Assembly: GCA_903994635.1 (NCBI GenBank) | Contig: CAJEXQ010000010.1 | Span: forward strand, 23,179 to 87,178 | Length of the DNA stretch: 64,000 nt | Source of the DNA: an uncultured Chlorobiaceae bacterium | GTDB taxonomy: Bacteria; Bacteroidota; Chlorobiia; Chlorobiales; Chlorobiaceae | Reading direction: 5' to 3' | Shown here: positions 29,420 to 39,499 of the stretch, in pieces | Layout: every line of letters begins with the position of its first letter | Numbering within the stretch: position 1 is the stretch's first letter | Translations under genes and position numbers: made by a program | The notes under the pieces: generated by a model | The model's input: the letters and a program-made list of their open reading frames with translations, nothing else | Told to the model about the DNA's origin: nothing | Database searches by the model: none

Positions 29420-30892
29420 ATGGGTACGAAGAGTGAGAGCGATGTTCTTGTGTTGCCGGAAGGAAATAGAGGGAGGCAAAGCTCTATTGCAGCCAGTAAT
29501 CTGACTCCGAATCAGATTGTGTCGCAGCTTGACAAGTATATTATTGGCCAGAAGGATGCAAAAAAATCTGTTGCTATTGCCTTGCGCAACAGGCTTCGCC
29601 GCCAGAGTGTGAGTGATGATCTTCGTGATGAGATTATGCCAAATAACATCATCATGATAGGACCAACCGGTGTTGGCAAAACTGAAATCGCCCGCAGGCT
29701 TGCCAAACTGGCAAGGGCTCCGTTTGTCAAGGTTGAAGCGTCCAAATTTACGGAGGTGGGTTATGTCGGGCGTGATGTGGAGTCGATGATCCGCGACCTT
29801 GTTGATCAATCGGTGGCTATGGTACGGAGCGAGAAATCGGAGGAGGTTCGTGAAAAGGCAGCCTTGCTCGTGGAAGAGCGGTTGCTTGACATTCTTTTGC
29901 CTCCAGTTGCCCCATCAAATGATGCTGGCGATGATGATATGAATGGCGATGAGAATGAGGTCGAGGTGCCATCTCACGATAAATCGGTTGAGCTGAATCG
30001 GCGCAGCCGCAAAAAAATGCTGGAACGTCTCCGCAATGGCAAACTTGAAGATCGGCTGATTGAGATGGATCTCTCCGGTGACTCGCCAGGTGGCATGATG
30101 CAGGTTTTTGGTCCCCTTGGTCAGATGGAGGAGATTGGGGGAATCATGCAGGATTTGATGAGTGGATTGCCCCGCAAGCGCAAGAAGAGAAGAGTTTCCA
30201 TTGCAGAGGCTCGCAGGCTTCTTGAGCAGGAGGAAGTGCAGAAGCTTATTGATATGGAGAGTGTGGTCAAGGAGGCGATCAACAAGGTCGAGCAGTCTGG
30301 AATTGTTTTTATTGATGAGATTGATAAAATTGCTTCACCCTCTTCTGGTGCCGGGGGGAAAGGGCCGGATGTGAGTCGTGAGGGGGTGCAGCGTGATCTT
30401 CTGCCGATTGTAGAGGGTTCCAATGTTGCAACAAAACATGGCATGGTGAAGACTGACCATGTGCTTTTTATTGCCTCCGGCGCATTTCATGTGGCGAAGC
30501 CTTCGGATCTTATTCCCGAGTTGCAGGGTCGTTTTCCCATCAGGGTTGAACTGAAAAGCCTGACTGAAGAGGACTTTTATCTGATTCTCACCCAGCCGGA
30601 AAATGCACTTATCAAGCAGTATTCAGCGCTGTTAGCCACCGAAGGGGTTGACTTGACCTTCAGTGAGGGGGCGATTCGCGAGATTGCCAGAATTGCTGCC
30701 AGAGTCAATGAGAGTGTCGAAAACATTGGAGCAAGAAGGTTGCACACCATCATGACCAATCTTCTTGAGGAGCTGATGTTCAATATTCCTGAAAATTTCT
30801 CTGATGACAGTGTGGAAATTGATGAAGCCATGGTTAAGGAAAAACTGAATCACGTGGTTGCAGACCGTGATCTCAGTCAGTACATTTTGTAA
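29420..30892 (+). CDS. hslU: ATP-dependent protease ATPase subunit HslU
   Basis: This AAA+ unfoldase of about 490 residues feeds HslV. Walker [10 protein letters not shown] is at 81-89, Walker B is in FIDEIDKI, and the signature [11 protein letters not shown] is near the C-terminus. It is longer than many HslU proteins because of an extended N-terminus and an acidic I-domain. An upstream start at 29339 is in frame but overlaps hslV and adds 27 atypical residues; the ATG at 29420 is preferred. Confidence 0.94.
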   Translation: MGTKSESDVLVLPEGNRGRQSSIAASNLTPNQIVSQLDKYIIGQKDAKKSVAIALRNRLRRQSVSDDLRDEIMPNNIIMIGPTGVGKTEIARRLAKLARAPFVKVEASKFTEVGYVGRDVESMIRDLVDQSVAMVRSEKSEEVREKAALLVEERLLDILLPPVAPSNDAGDDDMNGDENEVEVPSHDKSVELNRRSRKKMLERLRNGKLEDRLIEMDLSGDSPGGMMQVFGPLGQMEEIGGIMQDLMSGLPRKRKKRRVSIAEARRLLEQEEVQKLIDMESVVKEAINKVEQSGIVFIDEIDKIASPSSGAGGKGPDVSREGVQRDLLPIVEGSNVATKHGMVKTDHVLFIASGAFHVAKPSDLIPELQGRFPIRVELKSLTEEDFYLILTQPENALIKQYSALLATEGVDLTFSEGAIREIARIAARVNESVENIGARRLHTIMTNLLEELMFNIPENFSDDSVEIDEAMVKEKLNHVVADRDLSQYIL

Positions 30893-31005
30893 TGTTTCTC
30901 TTTATCACGGGTGGTTTCGGTGTGTACGCTCCGGGTCGACATGTTGGTGTCCCGGAGGGTCGAATAGTGGTAGCCCTTGCAATAAACGAATAGATGATGC
31001 TTGTG

Positions 31006-31446
31006 ATGTCAATACTTGTTCTCAACGGGCCGAATCTTTCACGGCTTGGGAAACGCGAGCCGGAAATCTACGGTTACCGGACTCTTGATGGTATCAACCG
31101 GGAGTTGGTGGAGAGTTTTCCGGAACTCTTCTTCGAGTTTTTTCAGTCAGAAGATGAGGGTGCTTTGCTGGAAAAACTTTTTCAAATCGAAGACAAGGGT
31201 GGGTATCGTGGCGTAGTGCTGAACGCCGGAGCGCTTACTCACTATTCTATAGCCCTGCGTGATGCCATTAGTGCGATAACAATTCCTGTTGTTGAGGTTC
31301 ACCTCTCAAATATCTATGCCCGTGAGGAGTTTCGTCGCAAGTCGGTAATCTCTGAAGTGTGTGCGGGAGTTATCAGCGGTTTCGGAGCCAACAGCTATCA
31401 CCTTGGAGTCAGGGCGCTCATGGGAATTACCCTTGAGGGGCGGTAG
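31006..31446 (+). CDS. aroQ: 3-dehydroquinate dehydratase, type II
   Basis: This dodecameric enzyme of about 146 residues dehydrates 3-dehydroquinate in the shikimate pathway. It starts with the typical SILVLNGPNLSRLGKREPEIYG pattern (written here across two motifs, NGPNLS and REPEIYG), followed by NAGALTHYSIALRDA and EVHLSNIYAREEFR. ATGs at 30994 and 30997 are also possible. It lies 113 bases after hslU. Confidence 0.93.
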   Translation: MSILVLNGPNLSRLGKREPEIYGYRTLDGINRELVESFPELFFEFFQSEDEGALLEKLFQIEDKGGYRGVVLNAGALTHYSIALRDAISAITIPVVEVHLSNIYAREEFRRKSVISEVCAGVISGFGANSYHLGVRALMGITLEGR

Positions 31447-31454
31447 CAACTCCC

Positions 31455-32261
31455 CTACTCGTTAGAGTATCTTTTAATGAGTTTGCGCATCTCCTCAACT
31501 CTTCTGATATCACTCGCGACAAGAATTGGCTTGTCAATAGCAGTTTTCATCAGGCTCATAGCCTCCTCCCTTTTATTGTTATCAAGACAGATCAAGGCAA
31601 GTTCATGATAGTTTCTGATAATTGTGGGGTCAAGAGTGATTGCTTTTCTGAATGCTTTCTCGGCTAATTCATAATTGCCCACTGGCACCTCACCGATAAA
31701 GGTGTTGGCCATCATTCTTTTGAACCATCCGATTCTGGCGGCTTCGCGATAATATGAACCGAGCATGGAGAGAGCAGTTTCATCGTTCGGGTTCAGCCGA
31801 ATGGCAGTATCAAGTTCTCTTTTTATCTCTTTTGCCTGTTTTAATTTTGCCTTGGTGCCCCTGTTTTCGACCATAATGGCTAGCGATGCGGCAAGCCAAG
31901 TGTGCCCCTTTCCATTGGTGCTGTCGAGGCTGACGCATTTCCGGGCATATTCTGCTGCCTTACTGTAATGCTCTTTACTGTTATCGGTATTGGATTCTCC
32001 CATGCTTACCTGCAGTCGGGCCAGTTTCCAATAGAGATCTGCATTATCGGGATTATCGAGAAGCACCATGCTGTAGAGCGAATCAGCTTTTGGGTAATTC
32101 ATGTTCCACAACTCCTTGTCGGCAAGATTGATCAGGGTGTGGGGCTGTTTTTTTCCGGCTGCTTCTGCGTGATTTGAGCAGAAAAAGAGTACCACAGCAA
32201 GAGCCAGAAAAGAGCAAATCTTTATGTGCCGGTATTTGAGGTGATTTTTGGTTGAACGCAT
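31455..32261 (-). CDS. Exported tetratricopeptide-repeat protein
   Basis: This protein of about 268 residues has an N-terminal signal peptide (hydrophobic core near residues 15-28, cut after Ala-Glu-Ala) followed by several TPR-like helices, including LNPNDETALSMLGSYYREAAR and LDPTIIRNYHELALICLDNN. It probably acts in the periplasm as a scaffold. The ATG at 32261 lies 4 bases after the DoxX gene, giving a good operon junction; a further upstream start would overlap it. Confidence 0.75.
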   Translation of the reverse strand: MRSTKNHLKYRHIKICSFLALAVVLFFCSNHAEAAGKKQPHTLINLADKELWNMNYPKADSLYSMVLLDNPDNADLYWKLARLQVSMGESNTDNSKEHYSKAAEYARKCVSLDSTNGKGHTWLAASLAIMVENRGTKAKLKQAKEIKRELDTAIRLNPNDETALSMLGSYYREAARIGWFKRMMANTFIGEVPVGNYELAEKAFRKAITLDPTIIRNYHELALICLDNNKREEAMSLMKTAIDKPILVASDIRRVEEMRKLIKRYSNE

Positions 32262-32265
32262 TGTT

Positions 32266-32748
32266 TTATTTGAACCAGATTGAATCCGGGTATTTGCCGT
32301 GGAGTTGTTTGTCGAGCCCAAGCCAATGGCCTGACTGAAGCGCCATCAACATGATAGCGAAGAGCAAAAGGGGAGGAAGTGAGAGATTGTAGTAACCGCC
32401 AGCCGCAAAATTAACCAGAAGAAAGAGTGCAAGTGCGGCATTTGCCCTCACGGCAAGGCCGAGAACAAGGCCGACTCCTATGATGAGCTCGCCGATGGTG
32501 ACAATCCATGCAATCTGGAAGGCAAGCGGTATGGCAAAATGTTCAAGGTAGCTTGCCTGAAAGGAGTGCGTCGGGAGTTCACCAAGCCTTTTGATGAAAA
32601 AGCGTTGCATAAGGTCGCTCCACAGCCACCCTTTGACGAGCTTGTGCCAGAACCCATAAAGAAAAAATGCAGCAAAGAGATAACGTCCAAGCAGAAAAAG
32701 TGCGATTCCGATTTTTCCTGGCAGATTATGTCTTTTTACTTCACTCAC
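32266..32748 (-). CDS. DoxX family membrane protein
   Basis: This 160-residue protein has four predicted membrane helices and the DoxX-type [19 protein letters not shown] segment. Family members are linked to quinone, thiosulfate or redox chemistry, but many have no known role. The GTG start overlaps the purB stop as GTGA. It is cotranscribed with purB and the TPR gene. Confidence 0.75.
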   Translation of the reverse strand: MSEVKRHNLPGKIGIALFLLGRYLFAAFFLYGFWHKLVKGWLWSDLMQRFFIKRLGELPTHSFQASYLEHFAIPLAFQIAWIVTIGELIIGVGLVLGLAVRANAALALFLLVNFAAGGYYNLSLPPLLLFAIMLMALQSGHWLGLDKQLHGKYPDSIWFK

Positions 32749-34049
32749 AGTTGGTTTCGCTCGAAGATGATATCGACACTTTTTTTCAGTCTGCCGAGAA
32801 TTGTTTCAGTACTGAAGAGTCGGGCTATATCGTCAGCGTTAAGATAGTTCAGCAGCTCTTCATCTTTCAGAAGCAGGTCACGAAGGTGTACCTTGGTTGA
32901 CCAGCTCTCCATGGCGTTGCGTTGAACCAGTTTGTAGGCATCTTCACGGGTCAGCCCTTTTGCCGTGAGGGCAAGCAGGATGGTCTGTGAGGTGGTCAGT
33001 CCATAGGAGGAGTTGAAGTTTTCTTCCATTCTTTCCGGGTAGACGAGCAGGGTGTCGAGCGCCTCGCTGAAGGTGCGCAGCATGTAGCAGAGCGCTGTTG
33101 TTGAGTCGGGCATGATGATGCGCTCAACCGATGAGTGGGAGATATCCCGCTCATGCCAGAGCGCCACATTTTCCATGGCGGCTATGGAGTTGGATCGGAC
33201 GACGCGGGCAAGGCCAGTGAGACGCTCGAAGGTGATGGGGTTGCGCTTGTGGGGCATGGCAGAGCTTCCCTTTTGACCTTTGCTGAAAAACTCTTCAGCT
33301 TCACGTACTTCGGTGCGTTGCAGGTGGCGCAGCTCAACGGAGAACTTTTCGATTGAGGAGGCAATGATGGCGAGCGTTGTGGCATATTCGGCATGCCGGT
33401 CGCGCTGGAGAATCTGGGTCGATATGGTTGATGGTTCCAGAGCAAGTTTGTGGCATACCGCAGCTTCAATATCGGGCGAAAGATGCTGGTAAGTGCCGAC
33501 CGCTCCGGAGATTTTGCCGACAGAGATAATGGCAACAGCCCTTTTCATTCGTTCCAGGTTCCTCAGCATCTCCTGGTGCCACAGCAGCAGTTTGAGTCCA
33601 AAAGTGGTTGGTTCGGCATGAATGCCGTGGGTTCTCCCCATTTCAATGGTGTATTTAAACTCGACGGCTCGTTTTGCCAGCACCTCTATCAGTTGTTCAA
33701 TATCAGCAACAAGAATTTTTCCAGCATCGCGCATCTGCATGGCGAGACAGGTATCGACAACATCCGAGGAGGTGAGTCCTTCGTGAATGTAGCGTGAATC
33801 CGGCCCGACATTATTGGCCACGTTGGTCAGAAAAGCGATAACGTCGTGCTTTGTCTCCTTCTCAATTTCAAGAATTTCGTCAACATTGAAGGAGGCTTTC
33901 TGCTTGATGGTGGCGAGCGCCTCTGGCGGTACCAGGCCAGCTTCCATGCGTGCCTCAACAGCGGCAATTTCGAGCTGCAGCCAACGCTGAAATTTTGCCT
34001 CTTCAGTCCAGATTGCGGAGATCTCTTTGGGTGAATAACGTGGTATCAC
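32745..34049 (-). CDS. purB: Adenylosuccinate lyase
   Basis: This fumarase/aspartase-superfamily enzyme of about 434 residues removes fumarate from SAICAR and adenylosuccinate in purine synthesis. The signature loop [12 protein letters not shown] is present near residue 260, and [10 protein letters not shown] and [14 protein letters not shown] follow the family pattern. The GTG at 34049 gives (M)[10 protein letters not shown], the usual start; a GTG at 34118 would add 23 unrelated residues. Confidence 0.94.
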   Translation of the reverse strand: MIPRYSPKEISAIWTEEAKFQRWLQLEIAAVEARMEAGLVPPEALATIKQKASFNVDEILEIEKETKHDVIAFLTNVANNVGPDSRYIHEGLTSSDVVDTCLAMQMRDAGKILVADIEQLIEVLAKRAVEFKYTIEMGRTHGIHAEPTTFGLKLLLWHQEMLRNLERMKRAVAIISVGKISGAVGTYQHLSPDIEAAVCHKLALEPSTISTQILQRDRHAEYATTLAIIASSIEKFSVELRHLQRTEVREAEEFFSKGQKGSSAMPHKRNPITFERLTGLARVVRSNSIAAMENVALWHERDISHSSVERIIMPDSTTALCYMLRTFSEALDTLLVYPERMEENFNSSYGLTTSQTILLALTAKGLTREDAYKLVQRNAMESWSTKVHLRDLLLKDEELLNYLNADDIARLFSTETILGRLKKSVDIIFERNQL

Positions 34050-34137
34050 AGGGTAAATCCGTTTAAGCAAGTTTTCGTAACATTTCGCAATATAATCACC
34101 AGAACCATGAAAAACCACACTTCCCGAAATGAACCGT

Positions 34138-35556
34138 TTATCGGGTTTCAGTATTCGCTATTTCCTGAAAGATCAGGCGTACATAATCAAGGGCTGCTTC
34201 ACGGTTGTAGGGGATAAGGCCATCGATGACTGCATTTTCCATCCTTTTTTTGATCATGCCGACCATTTTTCCTTCCGGCAGGGTGAGGAGGTTCATAATA
34301 TCCTCGCCGCTGACAGGGGGGCGCCATTTGGCAAGCTGGTCTTTTTCACCAACTTCAGCAATTTTAGCTTCAACATGGTTGAAATTGCTCATAATCCGGG
34401 ATACTTTTCTCGGATTTTTGCTGGTCACATCGGCCCGGCAGAGGTTCATGAGATCCTGAAGATCTTCGCCTGCATCAAACATGAGGCGCCGAATCGCTGA
34501 GTCGCTGATCTCCTCTTTTGAGAGGGGAATAGGACGGTGGTGAAGACGTACCATCTTCTGGACATAGCCAAGTGGATCGAGCGGCCAGCGCATGTATCTG
34601 AAAATTTTAGAGACTATCTTTATCCCGATGGCATCGTGGCCATGGAATGTCCAGCCAGCGTTTTTTGAGAAGCGTTTGGTTGCCGGTTTTGCAATATCGT
34701 GAAGGAGCGCGGCAACCCTGAGCCAGAGATTGGCGGACTGTGTTGCCACATTGTCAACAACCTGAAAGGTGTGGAAAAGGGTATCCTTGTGGCCCATGCC
34801 ATCAATCTGCTCAATGCCAGCCATGGCCGCCACTTCCGGCATGATCTCCTTCAGCAATCCTGTTTCGTAGAGAATTGTCAGGCCGATTGACGGGCGAGGG
34901 GAGAGCATGATCTTGAAGAATTCGTTACTCACTCTCTCCATTGATACAATATGCACTCTGTCGCGCATGACTTTCATTGCATCAATCACTTCAGGGAGAG
35001 GCTTGAAATCGAGCTGTGCGGCGAACCGTGCCGTCCTCATCATGCGGAGCGGGTCGTCGGAAAAGGTCTGTTCAGGATCAAGCGGAGTTTTCAGGATTTT
35101 CGCCTCGATGTCTTTAATCCCGCTGAAGTTGTCGATAATCTGGTTCCGTCCTTCGCTGTTGAGAACAAGGGCCAGGGCATTGATGGTGAAGTCCCTGCGC
35201 AAAAGGTCGTCTTCGAGGGTTCCGATGAGGGTCACCGGTTTTCTTGAATCGCTGTTATAGGACTCTTTGCGGGCGCCGACAAGTTCAACCTTGAAGGGGC
35301 CTTGAAGGGGGTCGGAAAGCTCAAGTTGCGCCGTGCGGAATCGTTCAAAAAGCACAAAATTTCTGCCGTTCAGTTGATCGAGAATGGTTTTGGCAAAAGG
35401 GACGGGGTCGCCGATGATCATAATATCAATATCGGTGCAGGGTCTCTGCATCAGCATGTCGCGTACGTAACCTCCTACAAGGTAACAGTATAGCCCGCTC
35501 TTGTCGGCCAGGTCGCCGATTTGGCAGAGGATTTCCGGTAAGGAGGCTGGTTTCAT
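34138..35556 (-). CDS. CCA tRNA nucleotidyltransferase / poly(A) polymerase family with HD domain
   Basis: This protein of about 472 residues is a class II nucleotidyltransferase: [19 protein letters not shown] supplies the GGxxRD and metal-binding DxD residues. RRDFTINAL and the RNA-binding head follow, and an HD phosphohydrolase-like domain ([12 protein letters not shown]) lies near residue 270. It probably adds or repairs the tRNA CCA end. The ATG at 35556 is used instead of the in-frame TTG at 35574. It follows the Gfo/Idh gene by 25 bases. Confidence 0.9.
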   Translation of the reverse strand: MKPASLPEILCQIGDLADKSGLYCYLVGGYVRDMLMQRPCTDIDIMIIGDPVPFAKTILDQLNGRNFVLFERFRTAQLELSDPLQGPFKVELVGARKESYNSDSRKPVTLIGTLEDDLLRRDFTINALALVLNSEGRNQIIDNFSGIKDIEAKILKTPLDPEQTFSDDPLRMMRTARFAAQLDFKPLPEVIDAMKVMRDRVHIVSMERVSNEFFKIMLSPRPSIGLTILYETGLLKEIMPEVAAMAGIEQIDGMGHKDTLFHTFQVVDNVATQSANLWLRVAALLHDIAKPATKRFSKNAGWTFHGHDAIGIKIVSKIFRYMRWPLDPLGYVQKMVRLHHRPIPLSKEEISDSAIRRLMFDAGEDLQDLMNLCRADVTSKNPRKVSRIMSNFNHVEAKIAEVGEKDQLAKWRPPVSGEDIMNLLTLPEGKMVGMIKKRMENAVIDGLIPYNREAALDYVRLIFQEIANTETR

Positions 35557-35581
35557 GAGGGGTTGGCTCTGCAATGGTCAC

Positions 35582-36616
35582 TTATTCAAGCGCAGCAGCA
35601 TTGGCTGCAATTTCGTCGGCAATTTTTCCTGCAATCATGATTGCCCTGCGTCCGTCGGATGAGCTGACGGCCATAGGGGCGTTGCTGCGGATTGCCGTTA
35701 TAAAATGTTCAAGTTCGTCACGCAATGCATTTACTTTTGGAACTTCCGGGTGGATATAATCAAGCGCCATCCCCTGCATGGTCTCATGAATTTCTCCGAA
35801 CTGTTCCAGTATCTTGCGTGCAGCAAAGGATTTCAGGGGATTTTTTGATGAAACCTCTTCCTGCTTCACAAGTCTGAAAACCTCCGATTTGCCGGTGGTT
35901 AAATCAAGCGAGGCGTAGCTTTTGGGTTGGGTGCAAAAAAAACGGAGCTTGCGCATTTTGCTGCGGCTGAGCCTGCTTGCGGTCACGTTTGCCGTTGCGC
36001 CGTTGACGAAGTCGATTCTGGCTGTTGCCATATCAAGTTCGTTGGAGAAGACTCTTACTCCGGAAGCCGCAATGTGCTTGATATCGGATTGGATAAGGGA
36101 GAGTACAAGATCTATGTCGTGAATCATCAGGTCAAGCACGACGGAAACATCTGTCACCCGTGTTGAAAAGCCGGTCAGCCGCTCAGCCTGAATATAGACT
36201 GGTCGACCGATTTTGGCTTCAACGGCCCGCAGTGCAGGGTTAAAGCGTTCAATATGGCCTACCTGTATGCGAACCCTGTTTTCAGCTTCGAGCCGAATCA
36301 GCTCGTCGGCCTCTTCAACGGTGGTCGTTATTGGTTTTTCAATAAAGAGGTGCAGCCCCTTGGCCAGCAGGGTGCAGGCAATGTTGTAGTGCGAGCTTGT
36401 GGTTGTGGCAATAATGGCAGCATCGCATGCCTTGGCAAGAAGTTCAAGCGAGCTGAAATGGGCGACATCATATTTTTTCGCTATCTCAGCAGCCCTGACG
36501 CTGTCGAGGTCAAAAATGCCTGCGCAATGGAGATCAGGCCACTCCTGTGCGATTTCAGAGAGAAGCTTCGTGTGAAACTCTCCAAGCTTTCCAACTCCGA
36601 TAACCCCAATATTCAT
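35582..36616 (-). CDS. Gfo/Idh/MocA family NAD(P)-dependent oxidoreductase
   Basis: This 344-residue protein has an N-terminal Rossmann motif GVIGVGKLGEFH and the family EKPITTTVEEADEL motif with catalytic Lys. The later HIERFNPA and LMIHDIDLVL segments fit bacterial members involved in sugar or lipid A precursor metabolism. The substrate is not evident. It lies 25-28 bases from both neighbours in a minus-strand group with the nucleotidyltransferase and an MFS transporter. Confidence 0.85.
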   Translation of the reverse strand: MNIGVIGVGKLGEFHTKLLSEIAQEWPDLHCAGIFDLDSVRAAEIAKKYDVAHFSSLELLAKACDAAIIATTTSSHYNIACTLLAKGLHLFIEKPITTTVEEADELIRLEAENRVRIQVGHIERFNPALRAVEAKIGRPVYIQAERLTGFSTRVTDVSVVLDLMIHDIDLVLSLIQSDIKHIAASGVRVFSNELDMATARIDFVNGATANVTASRLSRSKMRKLRFFCTQPKSYASLDLTTGKSEVFRLVKQEEVSSKNPLKSFAARKILEQFGEIHETMQGMALDYIHPEVPKVNALRDELEHFITAIRSNAPMAVSSSDGRRAIMIAGKIADEIAANAAALE

Positions 36617-36643
36617 GCTTTTCTCTCCATTATCGACCGATGT

Positions 36644-37915
36644 TCAGGCAATCTCCGCTTCAGTTTCGGGTTCAAGTGCTTCAATGTTGTACTTGAACAG
36701 CTTGAGGGCAATAACTGCTCCAGCGATGGTAAGAACACCTGCAACAATATAGGGCGCGCGAAAATTCATGCCGTAGAGGATACTTCCGCTGAACGGACCC
36801 ATGATGCGGGCAAAAGAGTTGACTGACTGTGAAAGACCGAGAATCTGCCCCTGCTGTTGTTTATAACTGTAGAGCGAAATCATGGAGAGGTTAATCGGAG
36901 CGACCAGACTGGTGCCGATGGCAAAAAAGAAGAGGATCACAAGGCCGATAGAAAAAAGCGAACTCTGTGGCGCGAATGGGACAAAAAAGACACCGACAAA
37001 GGTAAAGAGGTGGCCCCAGAAGAAAAGTTTGTGCTCGCCAAGTTTTTTGATGAGCTTTCTTATGAGACCTCCCTGAACAACGACTGACCAGATGCCTACA
37101 TAGGCAAAGATGTAGCCAATCTGCTTGTCGGAAGCCATGAAATACTCTTTCCAGAGCAGAATTGAGGCGACCTGCATGTTAACGATTGCAAAGGTATAGA
37201 TGTAGTTTGCAATCATGAGCAGGGTAAGGGGGCGTGAACTGAAGACCAGTTTAAGTCCTTCTCCATACTCGCTTGTTTTTTCACCAAGAAAACGGAGTGT
37301 TGATTGTTTTGGTTGGTCGCTCTCCGACCGCTTTTTCAGAAAGCCGAACGATATTTTTTGTGCACTCTTGTTTGACTCGGGAAGCAGGAAGATGGCAAGA
37401 ATAAAATCGAAAGTGATCAGTGCCGCAGAGACATAACCTACCATCTGGATGCCATAACTGTGCTTGAGGATTCCGCCAATGAGCGGGCCGATGATGAAGC
37501 CGATGCCGAAAGCGGCTCCAATCATTCCCATTGCGCCGGATCGACTTTTACTGTCGGTGACGTCAGTGATATAGGCTTGTGCCGCAGCAATGTTGGCTGA
37601 TCCAATGCCTGAAAGACCTCGGGCAAAGATGAGCAGAGGGATTGTGGCCGCCTGGGCAAAAACCAGATAGGAGAGGGCCGTTATAAAAATACTGATCAGC
37701 ATAACCGGTCGCCGCCCGATCTTGTCGGATAACTTGCCCCAGAGCGGGGAGAAGATAAACTGCATGATTGAAAAAATCGCAGCAATGAGCCCGATCATGA
37801 AGGGGTTTGCACCGAGATCCTTGGCGTAGGTCGGCAGAAGCGGAAGCACAATGCCAAACCCAATCAGATCCAGTAAAACCGTCAGGAGTAAAATGACCAG
37901 AGGGGAGCGCTTCAT
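36644..37915 (-). CDS. Major facilitator superfamily drug efflux-type transporter
   Basis: This 423-residue protein has 12 predicted membrane helices. The loop 2-3 motif [16 protein letters not shown] and the N-terminal [15 protein letters not shown] are typical of the DHA1/TetA-like multidrug branch. A cytoplasmic loop of about 40 charged residues separates the two halves. The substrate is unknown. Confidence 0.88.
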   Translation of the reverse strand: MKRSPLVILLLTVLLDLIGFGIVLPLLPTYAKDLGANPFMIGLIAAIFSIMQFIFSPLWGKLSDKIGRRPVMLISIFITALSYLVFAQAATIPLLIFARGLSGIGSANIAAAQAYITDVTDSKSRSGAMGMIGAAFGIGFIIGPLIGGILKHSYGIQMVGYVSAALITFDFILAIFLLPESNKSAQKISFGFLKKRSESDQPKQSTLRFLGEKTSEYGEGLKLVFSSRPLTLLMIANYIYTFAIVNMQVASILLWKEYFMASDKQIGYIFAYVGIWSVVVQGGLIRKLIKKLGEHKLFFWGHLFTFVGVFFVPFAPQSSLFSIGLVILFFFAIGTSLVAPINLSMISLYSYKQQQGQILGLSQSVNSFARIMGPFSGSILYGMNFRAPYIVAGVLTIAGAVIALKLFKYNIEALEPETEAEIA

Positions 37916-37993
37916 GCCTGCATGTCGTTTTGTTCTGCCAAAGCCACAAAGATAAAAAAATTACCATCGATTCTGAGAGAGATCGCTAAAATA

Positions 37994-38887
37994 TCAGGGA
38001 GCTGGCTTCTCCTCAGGATAAATAGTTTTGTATAATTGGGCTATGCCGTCAAGTACTCGCGGGCCAGCACGCAGAAAAAGGCTGTTGTCGAACCGGTCGT
38101 ACACCCGGTGGTTTTTGACTGCGGCAACGGAGCCCCAGCCGGGACGGTTCATAACCTTGTCAACAGCGGAAGACTCCCTTGCCATATACATGCAGGCAAT
38201 CACCTCCGGACTTTTTTTGATCACCCATTCCTGTGATATTTCGAAATAATCCTTTTCCACGATGTCACCAATATTTTCGCCGCCAGCGTAGGCGATAAGC
38301 GCTGAAGTGTAGCTACCCTTTCCGCCAGTCCAGAACGGGTCATCCCATATTTCGAGATAGACCGTTTTTTTTCTCTTCTGACTTTCCGTCTTTTTTTTGA
38401 ATGTCGCGAGACCGTTGCTGATAGAGAGGGCAAGGGAGTCAGCCTCCCGGGTGTGGCCGGTCAGTTTTCCGAGCCTTCTCAAGGCAGTCGGGATATCGTC
38501 GGGAGACTTGCAGGTGATGCTCTCTCTCTGAATGCCAAGAGCCGATATCTTTTTCCCCATCTCTTTATCTGCCAGGTCAACGTCAACGACCAGATCTGGA
38601 TGGATGGAGGCGAGCAGCTCAAGCGAAGGGCGTCCGAATGCTCCAGTGACGGGCACCCGTGCAGCCGCAGCAGGCCAGTCGCAGGCGCTGGTTCTGCCAA
38701 CAAGCTCATCACCGGCGCCGATAGCAAAAATCATCTCGGTCAGACTTGGTGCAAGGCTCACAATGCGCGGTTTGGCTGGTTTGAGCCTGGCGCTGTTGAC
38801 CTTCTGTTGAGTGCATCCTGACAACATGAGCAGCAGTGCCGACAACAGAAAAGGCAGCAGTGAGTTACAGTTTACGGTGAGTTGCAT
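37994..38887 (-). CDS. BtuF/FecB-like substrate-binding lipoprotein
   Basis: This 297-residue periplasmic binding protein has a signal peptide ending in the lipobox LMLSGC. RIVSLAPSLTEMIFAIGAGDELVGRT opens the helical-backbone fold typical of cobalamin and siderophore binders; SACDWPAAAARVP closely resembles BtuF. The btuC and btuD genes lie 23 kb away in this window, so it may serve that transporter. The gene overlaps the upstream Nudix gene by 23 bases. Confidence 0.82.
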   Translation of the reverse strand: MQLTVNCNSLLPFLLSALLLMLSGCTQQKVNSARLKPAKPRIVSLAPSLTEMIFAIGAGDELVGRTSACDWPAAAARVPVTGAFGRPSLELLASIHPDLVVDVDLADKEMGKKISALGIQRESITCKSPDDIPTALRRLGKLTGHTREADSLALSISNGLATFKKKTESQKRKKTVYLEIWDDPFWTGGKGSYTSALIAYAGGENIGDIVEKDYFEISQEWVIKKSPEVIACMYMARESSAVDKVMNRPGWGSVAAVKNHRVYDRFDNSLFLRAGPRVLDGIAQLYKTIYPEEKPAP

Positions 38888-39275
38888 AATGCTGAACTAT
38901 TTTCACGTGGTTGAAAGCAAGTGGCATGGTCATGGCTTCCTCAAGTGAAAACCAGGCGATCTCCTCTACCTCGTCAGGCATCAGTCTGGTTGATCCTTTC
39001 CCAATCCCGAAGAATGCGAGCGCCACGGCATGAAAGTGGTACTCTGGAAACAGCTCATTGAAAAAATAGAGAAAGGCTGGTTCAGCAAAGAGAAGGCCAG
39101 TCTCCTCCATTACCTCCCGCACAACAGCATCTTCCGCCGTTTCATAGTCATCAATGTGCCCCCCCGGCAGGCACCAATGCCCCTGAAAAGGGCGAATACT
39201 CCGTTTTGTCAGCAGGATAAGATCGGGATTGCCATTTTCCGGAGTGATGATAGCAGCAACAGTAGCTTTGGGCAT
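38865..39275 (-). CDS. NUDIX hydrolase
   Basis: This 136-residue protein has a full Nudix box, GGHIDDYETAEDAVVREVMEETGL in position, with the metal-binding REVMEE core intact. The WCLPGGHID context resembles MutT and NADH pyrophosphatase-like members. The nucleotide-diphosphate substrate is unknown. It lies upstream of, and overlapping, the BtuF-like gene. Confidence 0.88.
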   Translation of the reverse strand: MPKATVAAIITPENGNPDLILLTKRSIRPFQGHWCLPGGHIDDYETAEDAVVREVMEETGLLFAEPAFLYFFNELFPEYHFHAVALAFFGIGKGSTRLMPDEVEEIAWFSLEEAMTMPLAFNHVKIVQHYATHRKL

Positions 39276-39330
39276 ATTTCAGTGTCAATAGTTCAGCAAA
39301 GGTAAGGCTGATGTTTAAGAAATGCAAAGA

Positions 39331-39400
39331 AAAACGGTTGGAAGGGGGTGCGGGCTGTAAACCCCGGATGGCGGGGAAACCCTTGCGGCAAGCCGTTTTT
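39331..39400 (+). ncRNA. Structured RNA with terminator tail upstream of the Na+/Pi symporter
   Basis: Three nested stems are visible: 39331-39339 with 39391-39399 (including one G-U pair), 39342-39346 with 39380-39384, and 39362-39366 with 39372-39376. Eight U residues follow. A competing stem, 39345-39349 with 39361-39365, excludes the third. No plus-strand gene ends before it, so it is either a small RNA or a leader with a premature terminator for the gene at 39500. It matches no riboswitch class that I recognise. Confidence 0.5.
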
Positions 39401-39499
39401 TTTGATTCCGATGGTATTGATGAAAATTTTTGCCATTATCAAGGGATGTTTATTGTTGATTTGTTGTTGACCCGATTTTGAATCAAGGGGGGGCGCGTG

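Noticed and set aside
32745..34118. Longer PurB start at 34118
   Set aside because: The family begins at the IPRYSP segment; the additional 23 residues are atypical.
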